Part shown: piece by piece, positions 10,594-21,900 of the stretch
How the letters are laid out: each line of letters begins with the position of its first letter
Numbering within the stretch: the first letter of the stretch is position 1
NCBI RefSeq assembly: GCF_943734655.1
Contig: NC_071355.1
Location: 78,443,449 to 78,507,448, forward strand
Direction of reading: 5' to 3'
Source of the DNA: Sabethes cyaneus
Taxonomy: Eukaryota; Arthropoda; Insecta; Diptera; Culicidae
Length of the DNA: 64,000 bases
Made by a program: the position numbers and the translations under genes
Notes under the pieces: generated by a model
The model's database searches: none
Told to the model about the DNA's origin: nothing
Seen by the model: only the letters and a program-made list of their open reading frames with translations

Positions 10594-11531
10594 TAGAGTA
10601 ACGAGGGGTAAAAGTGCGATGGGGGAAAAGTGCGATTCAATGATTTGTCGGTGCAGATTCCGAGTAAATTGACTATATTAGCATGGATGGGTGACTACTT
10701 TGACAGCTTGAATCTAATGTAAATTTTGATTGCTTTCGAAGCATAGTTGCTGAGTTATGAGCAAATGTTATTTTAGGGCGGTTTTAATGTAATTTCGTTA
10801 TTCTGCAAATACGATATCAACAAGAGGATAATACTTGTTGAAAATTTGTAGCTATGTTTTACATCAGTCATATATCTGTTTTGAAAATACCGTGAAAAGA
10901 ATTTACAAAATATATTTCGCTTTTCCAGAATTTAATCAAACCCCGTTAAACGCCTAGCGGGGTAAAAGTTCCAGTCACGGACGGGGTAAAAGTGCGATTC
11001 ATGAACGAGGCAAAAATGTATAGCATATTATATACAGCTTTAGGCACTATATTACAGATACTAGAAATGGAAGATCTGCAGTAAACTGTGTGCTCTACAG
11101 ATGTTGGCCGAAGGAAAACAATGTTTTTCCGCTGATGAAACAAAAACAAACGACGGAGGCTGCTATATACCAGCGCAACATAGGAAAGGTGCAAATTGAG
11201 AATATTCCTTACCGAAACATACCGCAGATTAAAGATAATATAGTTTTGTTATCTACTGCTGTGCTGATTTCATGGATTCGAGCTTCGCACTTTTGCCCCG
11301 CGGTATTCGTACTTTTGCCCCGCTAGTGGGGTAAAAGTGCGAATCGGCACTTGATCAAAAGAATGAAGAATTTATTTTGCATAGCACTATTATTCCAGAT
11401 GATTTATAGTTGAATGTGAAGATATTGAGTTAATGCATCACTACGAAATATATTTTGTTGTTGTCCTTCTTTATATCTCACGAAAATTGATGACAACTTC
11501 AAACATCGCACTTATGCCCCGCCCTACTCTA
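10594..11531. mobile_element. TIR element carrying repeated GGGGTAAAAGTGCGA words
   Basis: The left end, AGAGTAACGAGGGGTAAAAG, pairs with the reverse complement of the right end (CTTATGCCCCGCCCTACTCT). The word GGGGTAAAAGTGCGA or close variants occurs at about 10605, 10619, 10961, 10983 and 11327, and inverted near 11290, 11310 and 11506. It contains no transposase frame. The target duplication is unclear. Confidence 0.55.
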
Positions 11532-12453
11532 TTAGCTTATACTTCTTATTTCTGAGGATATATGACATGAAACAGAATATACTAAACATAACACACATTT
11601 GAGTTTATAAAATTTTAGCTGCATTTAATTATTAATGCTTTAAAATCGACATTTTCGACAAGTGAGGGTCCATTATACGGTTAACAATGCAAAAAATGTC
11701 CTCATTAGCGGACCCTCTCCCTGCAAAATACACTAGAATTCCTATAAAGGACCCGGTCCTTATTCTGTTGTAAACCACAAGGGTCCATAAAAGGAAAATG
11801 GACATTCCAATCTGTTAAAAAAAAAAAGTAAAATGTAGAGATTTGCAGCACAAATTGCTATATTTAGGCTTATTCGAAAGTTACTAATATTGTAAGTTCC
11901 ATCGGTTAGGTGTTTAGCGTTACGAGTTCAAAATAAGATAATAAAATAATACTAAATTACTCTTGATACACAGATTGTGATAATTTGTAGGATAATTTGG
12001 AGGTCGTGCGACTACCAATTTAGACTACACACTGAAAAAAATGTGTTTGAGTATTAAAAAAAAATATAACTTGATTCCCGTAAGTCCTATAATTTTGGTA
12101 TGTTCAGTAACTTAACGTAACTTTACTGGACAAACAACTTTTCTAAAGACACAACATTTCTGAAGTCATTATTTAAAAAGTTAGACTTCAACGCCATCTA
12201 TAGGAATAAAAATGCAACTACTTAGAATTTACAGAAAGCTGCGAAATTTTATAACAAACAATGTCGCTGAAGACAATAAAATTCTACGAAGTATATGGAA
12301 GAAGTTATGAGGTTTTGTCCGAGCGCCGGTCCAGCAAACCACAAATCGTATAATAATGTGTGAAAATCATCTTAAATATCACTAAACAAACTCGAAATCG
12401 TACATCAAGCTTAATAAAGCGCACCCTAGTTTACATTTATTCGTACAAAATGA
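11532..12453. other. Intergenic repeat remnants
   Basis: Contains GGGTCCATTATACGG-like words near 11667 that echo CCTGTAATGGACC near 10560 on the other side of the element at 10594-11531, suggesting one older repeat was split by that insertion. No coding sequence recognised. Confidence 0.4.
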
Positions 12454-12745
12454 TACCCGGTCAACATTGTTACATAACATTAACCAGATTGTTACGTAAC
12501 TGTGTTATGACGTGACGTTGAAGTTACGTAACCTGAGAGTAACATAATGGTTGAAATTTCCCACTTTTTTACATAACATTGTTACATTACAATGTAACAT
12601 TGCGATAATGTTTATGTAACATTGAAAAAACATTAAAGCAATGTAACGTTACGTTACATTAATGCCATTGTTATGTAACAATGCTATTATTTATGTTATG
12701 TTACAATATAACGACGTTTGTAACGTCACAAAAAATACTTAACTG
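12454..12745. repeat. GTTACATAACATT-rich self-complementary repeat
   Basis: Begins CCCGGTCAACATTGTTACAT and is dominated by GTTACRTAACATT and its complement, so it folds on itself in several registers. Related to the palindrome at 13619-13948, which has the same CCCGGTCAACA word at its right side. Confidence 0.6.
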
Positions 12746-13618
12746 TGACACCTCAATAATACTTGCCACCAGAATGTATGTACAGCCTCGAAAATACTAT
12801 ACGAATTGACTAACTGCTTGCAAGTGCATTTAAAAGCTGATCATAAACTCACGCAGTTTACGATTAGCTTGCAAGCGCATTTACTAGCAGCTGCATAGTC
12901 AATTCACCTAGTATTTTCGAGACTTTACATATATTCAGGCCTCCGTCATCAATCTTTGTTCTTTAAATAATTGACAAATAAAAAGTACATTTAGATTCCA
13001 AATCATTTATTGCGGAGTTTCCACCTATTTAGAGTCCCACGCAAAAATTATTAGCGTGGTTATTTTCTCCGTTTACCACAGATATTTGCAATTTAGCAGT
13101 TTAAACCATCAGTTGTTCGTTATTGCCTCCCCACTGCACCCCTCCTTGCTTGACAAGCATAGTTTCAGTGTATTTAGGTACAGGATAATTATTATTAAAA
13201 AACGTATTTGCGTAGGACTCGTAAAATTGCTGCAAGGTACAATATTATTCGACTCCTTTTAATCCATGTAGGGTAGATGCTCGAGTAGTTGTGATAGTAC
13301 CTATAGTGGTGGAAACTTTAAATATTCCGTTATTTTTGCAGATTTTGGTACAGTTTGACAAGTATCGAACTACCAGTACCAGTTTCATTTGGTAAGTATC
13401 ACACGCAGTGCCTTGTAAGTCGCAAGGGCCTGCATAGTGTCGTCGTCCCGCCAGTAAAAATAAAGTTAGATTAAATAAACTTCTCGGTCGGTGGTTTTAC
13501 AGTAGACGAAGGAAGAGGCACAGTTTGTGTCTAAAAATAACCCAACCCATGTCGCTAGCTTAATAAGGGGGGTTTGCAGTCTCCTTTTGCCCAGCACGTC
13601 TGTGGTGAACACACGGTG

Positions 13619-13948
13619 TTCAACACTGAAAGTAACACAATGTTGCTGTTTACTACCACATAAGTAACATTGTAATGTTACAAGGTTATCAAAATTTGAC
13701 GTAACATTTAAATAAAAAAATGGTAGCATTGTTACATTAAAATGTTACCTGTAGGTTATGTAACAATAACATTAAGTTTGTTACATTACAAACTTAACGT
13801 TCTTGTAACATAACCTACAGGTAACATTTTAACGTAACAATGCTACCATTTTTTCTTTTAAATGTTACGTCAAATTTTGATAACTTTGTAACATTACACA
13901 AGGAAACTATATATAGTAATTACCCGGTCAACACTGAAAGTAACACAA
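13619..13948. repeat. Long palindrome bracketed by a direct repeat
   Basis: Arms of about 110 bp (left about 13670-13780, right about 13795-13897) are near-perfect reverse complements; for example GGTAGCATTGTTACATT is mirrored by AACGTAACAATGCTACC. A 22-bp direct repeat beginning CAACACTGAAAGTAA lies just outside on both sides (13620 and 13927). This is a foldback element, possibly of the same family as 12454-12745. Direct repeats this long are unusual for a target duplication and may instead be part of the parent element. Confidence 0.8.
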
Positions 13949-15933
13949 TGACGCTCTACTCCGTATCGCTACACGTCAGAAAACTTTACCTACAGTACAA
14001 CCTGGCACTTAAAACCAACAGTTTTTGAATTCACGCAAGACAGCAAAAGGGACGGGTTTTATCATCACTGGCCGAGTCCAGTTTCTACCTAGAAATGACC
14101 GCAAAATGATTGAAGAGAGTCCTTGGCTGATTTCGGAGTCAGCCGCCCCAGTAGAAAGATACTCAAAAAACTAACAAGAAACGCAAACCGAACACATGAA
14201 AAATCCCTTCTAAGCCGACCGCATGGAGGTTCGTTTCATTGACTTAAACGCTTCTATCTTCCTACTGCAAAATAGCATTTTTCAACAATTCGCATTTACA
14301 ACTGTGCCGTTTATTCACTCGAGATTTACAATACGTTTTCCCTAGGCCTAATCATTTCAATCTTTCCCATCTTTCTTCTGTTCTAGCTAGCGGTGTGTGC
14401 AAAAAAAGAACGTACGTTCGCTGTGCGGTGCGGTGGGTTGCTACCAACCGGCTGCTGTTGGTTTGGTTAGGGTCTCGGCCCTATTCAAGTCACATGCGCA
14501 TGGACAACAATTCAAAAAAGAGTACTCACTCAATACCCGGGGTTTACTTGAGGTTTACCGTCGCTGCTTGGTGGTCCATGTGGTTTAACAAAATGGCGGG
14601 GTCGCCATCGCTATTCTGGGCAATACGCGATCTATCTGATCCGCGCCACGCGAATCCCGAAAATGTCTCTCCTGCTGCTGACGATGCACGGCGTGCGAAA
14701 TTGGCTGGTTTTACTCGACGCTAGTAGTCTCACTCGATGCTAGCTGCTTGCTGTTGGTTGGATGCTGCCGATTGCTGTTCGGCCAGCCTATCCCGTACCG
14801 GGCGCAAAGTTGATGACGCTACCCTCGTCCGGCGTTGTAGCGGGCCGGGAAAACTTGGAGCTGACGGTGGGGTCAGAAGAAGTTGCTGACAATGTAGCAG
14901 GATGATAATCGCTTGTTCCGTGGCGAATCTACCAAAATATGAAAACCACACGAGGTAATTTTATGTACACCGCCTTTTGGCAAGAATAGGTGTCATACCT
15001 CTCGCAGCACACTTGCTTGCATGAGCTACGGTCACACACGGAGAGCACTCTTAAAGCGGGTAACGTTTTGCACTGCCTATCTATGGGAAAGGAAACTATT
15101 TATGCTAACTAGAAAAGAATCTTCATGTGTTTCACCACCTGTTCGAAAGTACGAAGTTGCATTTTCGGTTAAAGTGATCTTCATCTAGCACACGGCTTGC
15201 ATCTTGCCAACCCGACCAACCCCCAAGGTTAGAGAGCAAAGTGAAACACTCTGCCGACTGCGGGCGGGTCATCAGCCTTTATCGACAGGTCAACCTCCTC
15301 GGTCGAGTTAGCGATGATAGGCAAATTAGGCAACATAAGCGAGCGTCTGGGATATCATTTGATAGCAGCACGTATGCAAATTTGATTTGATTTTGTGCGT
15401 CGGCGCGCGGTATTGCCGACCACAGATTTTTATTGAAAATTTACTAGGAAAAGTAGCGATATGAAAAATGAACTAATATTTAAATTTACAAATGATACTA
15501 ACAATACTAATTATTGAATTTTGGCAAATATTAAATTAATTCTAATTACTATATATATATGTGAGTTCGTTACAAGGTATCGCATTCCAATTGTAGCCAA
15601 AGTTGCCCATTCTAAACGCACCTTTACATTAACTTTGCGTAGTCCTACGTTGAACATGCGGTCGTGTCTTGTACACAACCCCGCTGATTTTTTTCTTCAC
15701 GCACTGGAGACTAAAAACTTTTTGCTCTGTATCCCAAAGATAATATCGGACAGGCATTTAGACGGCCTAAAACGATTTGCTTCGTTATCTTAAAAGTACG
15801 CATTCTGAAGTGCTCCGGCAGAAAAAGAAAGATGAAACAAACTTGTCGCTCATTGGGCTGCTGGGCAAACCATTCTATAAACAAAACTTCTGGAACTTCT
15901 GCGCTTTGCAGTAAAATCATTGAGAATTGGTCG
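13949..15933. other. Intergenic stretch with a GC-richer island, no gene assigned
   Basis: 14360-15380 is less AT-rich than its surroundings and contains several short overlapping frames (for example 14395-14724 plus, 14730-14951 minus) with no recognisable domain or splice-consistent extension. 15641-15690 is a copy of the TAGTCCTACGT / TGCGGTCGTGTCTTGT dispersed repeat. It could be a 5' non-coding exon or promoter, but nothing shows this directly. Confidence 0.4.
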
Positions 15934-15977
15934 GTGTTAAGTAAGACCGAATCAAGTGACAAAACTCTGATTTCGAG
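15934..15977. repeat. MITE end fused to the satellite array
   Basis: ATTGGTCGGTGTTAAG followed by CCGAATCAAGTGACAAAACT matches one terminal 45-50 bp of the complete MITE at 59294-59545 (its right end, reverse complemented). Right after GATTTCGAG the sequence changes directly to satellite (AATGTCCCAGCTACC). The rest of the MITE is absent, so this is a recombination or expansion junction. Confidence 0.8.
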
Positions 15978-15978
15978 A

Positions 15979-18900
15979 AATGTCCCAGCTACCATTTCCA
16001 ATTTGCCGAATTTCATTATCAGTTTCAGTTGTGGGAGTCGCGCAATAAGTCTTAGTGTGACTCAAGTGCCTCCGATATATGGAAAATCTTAAATTTTCGC
16101 ATATGTGCTCCTGTAGTCACATATATCATTTAGGCCGAGCAAGTTAATACTTTCCTGCTTGGCCAATGTCCCAGCTACCATTTCCAATTTGCCGAATTTC
16201 ATTATCAGTTGTGGGAGTCGCGCAATAAGTCTTAGTGTGACTCAAGTACCCAATATATGGAAAATCCTAAATTTTCGCATATGTGCTCCTGTAGTCACAT
16301 ATATCATTTAGGCCGAGCAAGTTAATACTTTCCTGCTTGGCCAATGTCCCAGCTACCATTTCCAATTTGCCGAATTTCATTATCAGTTGTGGGAGTCGCG
16401 CAATAAGTCTTAGTGTGACTCAAGTACCCAATATATGGAAAATCCTAAATTTTCGCATATGTGCTCCTGTAGTCACATATATCATTTAGGCCGAGCAAGT
16501 TAATACTTTCCTGCTTGGCCAATGTCCCAGCTACCATTTCCAATTTGCCGAATTTCATTATCAGTTGTGGGAGTCGCGCAATAAGTCTTAGTGTGACTCA
16601 AGTACCCAATATATGGAAAATCCAAAATTTTCGCATATGTGCTCCTGTAGTCACATATATCATTTAGGCCGAGCAAGTTAATACTTTCCTGCTTGGCCAA
16701 TGTCCCAGCTACCATTTCCAATTTGCCGAATTTCATTATCAGTTGTGGGAGTCGCGCAATAAGTCTTAGTGTGACTCAAGTACCCAATATATGGAAAATC
16801 CTAAATTTTCGCATATGTGCTCCTGTAGTCACATATATCATTTAGGCCGAGCAAGTTAATATTTTCCTGCTTGGCCAATGTCCCAGCTACCATTTCCAAT
16901 TTGCCGAATTTCATTATCAGTTGTGGGAGTCGCGCAATAAGTCTTAGTGTGACTCAAGTACCCAATATATGGAAAATCCTAAATTTTTGCATATGTGCTC
17001 CTGTAGTCACATATATCATTTAGGCCGAGCAAGTTAATATTTTCCTGCTTGGCCAATGTCCCAGCTACCATTTCCAATTTGCCGAATTTCATTATCAGTT
17101 GTGGGAGTCGCGCAATAAGTCTTAGTGTGACTCAAGTACCCAATATATGGAAAATCCTAAATTTTCGCATATGTGCTCCTGTAGTCACATATATCATTTA
17201 GGCCGAGCAAGTTAATACTTTCCTGCTTGGCCAATGTCCCAGCTACCATTTCCAATTTGCCGAATTTCATTATCAGTTGTGGGAGTCGCGCAATAAGTCT
17301 TAGTGTGACTCAAGTACCCAATACATGGAAAATCCAAAATTTTCGCATATGTGCTCCTGTAGTCACATATATCATTTAGGCCGAGCAAGTTAATACTTTC
17401 CTGCTTGGCCAATGTCCCAGCTACCATTTCCAATTTGCCGAATTTCATTATCAGTTGTGGGAGTCGCGCAATAAGTCTTAGTGTGACTCAAGTACCCAAT
17501 ATATGGAAAATCCTAAATTTTCGCATATGTGCTCCTGTAGTCACATATATCATTTAGGCCGAGCAAGTTAATACTTTCCTGCTTGGCCAATGTCCCAGCT
17601 ACCATTTCCAATTTGCCGAATTTCATTATCAGTTGTGGGAGTCGCGCAATAAGTCTTAGTGTGACTCAAGTACCCAATATATGGAAAATCCTAAATTTTC
17701 GCATATGTGCTCCTGTAGTCACATATATCATTTAGGCCGAGCAAGTTAATATTTTCCTGCTTGGCCAATGTCCCAGCTACCATTTCCAATTTGCCGAATT
17801 TCATTATCAGTTGTGGGAGTCGCGCAATAAGTCTTAGTGTGACTCAAGTACCCAATATATGGAAAATCCTAAATTTTTGCATATGTGCTCCTGTAGTCAC
17901 ATATATCATTTAGGCCGAGCAAGTTAATATTTTCCTGCTTGGCCAATGTCCCAGCTACCATTTCCAATTTGCCGAATTTCATTATCAGTTGTGGGAGTCG
18001 CGCAATAAGTCTTAGTGTGACTCAAGTACCCAATATATGGAAAATCCTAAATTTTCGCATATGTGCTCCTGTAGTCACATATATCATTTAGGCCGAGCAA
18101 GTTAATACTTTCCTGCTTGGCCAATGTCCCAGCTACCATTTCCAATTTGCCGAATTTCATTATCAGTTGTGGGAGTCGCGCAATAAGTCTTAGTGTGACT
18201 CAAGTACCCAATACATGGAAAATCCAAAATTTTCGCATATGTGCTCCTGTAGTCACATATATCATTTAGGCCGAGCAAGTTAATACTTTCCTGCTTGGCC
18301 AATGTCCCAGCTACCATTTCCAATTTGCCGAATTTCATTATCAGTTGTGGGAGTCGCGCAATAAGTCTTAGTGTGACTCAAGTACCCAATATATGGAAAA
18401 TCCTAAATTTTCGCATATGTGCTCCTGTAGTCACATATATCATTTAGGCCGAGCAAGTTAATACTTTCCTGCTTGGCCAATGTCCCAGCTACCATTTCCA
18501 ATTTGCCGAATTTCATTATCAGTTGTGGGAGTCGCGCAATAGGTCTTAGTGTGACTCAAGTACCCAATATATGGAAAATCCTAAATTTTCGCATATGTGC
18601 TCCTGTAGTCACATATATCATTTAGGCCGAGCAAGTTAATACTTTCCTGCTTGGCCAATGTCCCAGCTACCATTTCCAATTTGCCGAATTTCATTATCAG
18701 TTGTGGGAGTCGCGCAATAAGTCTTAGTGTGACTCAAGTACCCAATATATGGAAAATCCAAAATTTTCGCATATGTGCTCCTGTAGTCACATATATCATT
18801 TAGGCCGAGCAAGTTAATATTTTCCTGCTTGGCCAATGTCTCAGCTACCATTTCCAATTTGCCGAATTTCATTATCAGTTGTGGGAGTCGCGCAATAAGT

Positions 18901-21900
18901 CTTAGTGTGACTCAAGTACCCTATATATGGAAAATCCTAAATTTTCGCATATGTGCTCCTGTAGTCACATATAGCATTTAGGCCGAGCAAGTTAATATTT
19001 TCCTGCTTGGCCAATGTCTCAGCTACCATTTCCAATTTGCCGAATTTCATTATCAGTTGTGGGAGTCGCGCAATAAGTCTTAGTGTGACTCAAGTACCCA
19101 ATATATGGAAAATCCTAAATTTTCGCATATGTGCTCCTGTAGTCACATATATCATTTAGGCCGAGCAAGTTAATACTTTCCTGCTTGGCCAATGTCCCAG
19201 CTACCATTTCCAATTTGCCGAATTTCATTATCAGTTGTGGGAGTCGCGCAATAAGTCTTAGTGTGACTCAAGTACCCAATATATGGAAAATCCTAAATTT
19301 TCGCATATGTGCTCCTGTAGTCACATATATCATTTAGGCCGAGCAAGTTAATATTTTCCTGCTTGGCCAATGTCCCAGCTACCATTTCCAATTTGCCGAA
19401 TTTCATTATCAGTTGTGGGAGTCGCGCAATAAGTCTTAGTGTGACTCAAGTACCCAATATATGGAAAATCCTAAATTTTTGCATATGTGCTCCTGTAGTC
19501 ACATATATCATTTAGGCCGAGCAAGTTAATATTTTCCTGCTTGGCCAATGTCCCAGCTACCATTTCCAATTTGCCGAATTTCATTATCAGTTGTGGGAGT
19601 CGCGCAATAAGTCTTAGTGTGACTCAAGTACCCAATATATGGAAAATCCTAAATTTTCGCATATGTGCTCCTGTAGTCACATATATCATTTAGGCCGAGC
19701 AAGTTAATACTTTCCTGCTTGGCCAATGTCTCAGCTACCATTTCCAATTTGCCGAATTTCATTATCAGTTGTGGGAGTCGCGCAATAAGTCTTAGTGTGA
19801 CTCAAGTACCCAATATATGGAAAATCCTAAATTTTCGCATATGTGCTCCTGTAGTCACATATAGCATTTAGGCCGAGCAAGTTAATATTTTCCTGCTTGG
19901 CCAATGTCTCAGTTACCATTTCCAATTTGCCGAATTTCATTATCAGTTGTGGGAGTCGCGCAATAGGTCTTAGTGTGACTCAAGTATCCAATATATGGAA
20001 AATCCAAAATTTTCGCATATGTGCTCCTGTAGTCACATATATCATTTAGGCCGAGCAAGTTAATATTTTCCTGCTTGGCCAATGTCTCAGCTACCATTTC
20101 CAATTTGCCGAATTTCATTATCAGTTGTGGGAGTCGCGCAATAAGTCTTAGTGTGACTCAAGTACCCTATATATGGAAAATCCTAAATTTTCGCATATGT
20201 GCTCCTGTAGTCACATATAGCATTTAGGCCGAGCAAGTTAATATTTTCCTGCTTGGCCAATGTCTCAGCTACCATTTCCAATTTGCCGAATTTCATTATC
20301 AGTTGTGGGAGTCGCGCAATAAGTCTTAGTGTGACTCAAGTACCCAATATATGGAAAATCCTAAATTTTCGCATATGTGCTCCTGTAGTCACATATAGCA
20401 TTTAGGCCGAGCAAGTTAATATTTTCCTGCTTGGCCAATGTCTCAGTTACCATTTCCAATTTGCCGAATTTCATTATCAGTTGTGGGAGTCGCGCAATAG
20501 GTCTTAGTGTGACTCAAGTATCCAATATATGGAAAATCCAAAATTTTCGCATATGTGCTCCTGTAGTCACATATATCATTTAGGCCGAGCAAGTTAATAC
20601 TTTCCTGCTTGGCCAATGTCCCAGCTACCATTTCCAATTTGCCGAATTTCATTATCAGTTGTGGGAGTCGCGCAATAAGTCTTAGTGTGACTCAAGTACC
20701 CAATATATGGAAAATCCTAAATTTTCGCATATGTGCTCCTGTAGTCACATATATCATTTAGGCCGAGCAAGTTAGTACTTTCCTGCTTGGCCAATGTCCC
20801 AGCTACCATTTCCAATTTGCCGAATTTCATTATCAGTTGTGGGAGTCGCGCAATAAGTCTTAGTGTGACTCAAGTACCCAATATATGGAAAATCCTAAAT
20901 TTTCGCATATGTGCTCCTGTAGTCACATATAGCATTTAGGCCGAGCAAGTTAATATTTTCCTGCTTGGCCAATGTCCCAGCTACCATTTCCAATTTGCCG
21001 AATTTCATTATCAGTTGTGGGAGTCGCGCAATAGGTCTTAGTGTGACTCAAGTACCCAATATATGGAAAATCCTAAATTTTCGCATATGTGCTCCTGTAG
21101 TCACATATATCATTTAGGCCGAGCAAGTTAATATTTTCCTGCTTGGCCAATGTCCCAGCTACCATTTCCAATTTGCCGAATTTCATTATCAGTTGTGGGA
21201 GTCGCGCAATAAGTCTTAGTGTGACTCAAGTACCCAATATATGGAAAATCCTAAATTTTCGCATATGTGCTCCTGTAGTCACATATATCATTTAGGCCGA
21301 GCAAGTTAATATTTTCCTGCTTGGCCAATGTCCCAGCTACCATTTCCAATTTGCCGAATTTCATTATCAGTTGTGGGAGTCGCGCAATAGGTCTTAGTGT
21401 GACTCAAGTACCCAATATATGGAAAATCCTAAATTTTCGCATATGTGCTCCTGTAGTCACATATATCATTTAGGCCGAGCAAGTTAATACTTTCCTGCTT
21501 GGCCAATGTCTCAGCTACCATTTCCAATTTGCCGAATTTCATTATCAGTTGTGGGAGTCGCGCAATAAGTCTTAGTGTGACTCAAGTACCCAATATATGG
21601 AAAATCCAAAATTTTCGCATATGTGCTCCTGTAGTCACATGTATCATTTAGGCCGAGCAAGTTAATATTTTCCTGCTTGGCCAATGTCCCAGCTACCATT
21701 TCCAATTTGCCGAATTTCATTATCAGTTGTGGGAGTCGCGCAATAGGTCTTAGTGTGACTCAAGTACCCAATATATGGAAAATCCTAAATTTTCGCATAT
21801 GTGCTCCTGTAGTCACATATATCATTTAGGCCGAGCAAGTTAATACTTTCCTGCTTGGCCAATGTCCCAGCTACCATTTCCAATTTGCCGAATTTCATTA

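Noticed and set aside
14395..14951. Overlapping short frames in a less AT-rich patch
   Set aside because: No domain, no consistent start or splice structure; could be non-coding exon or promoter but not supportable.
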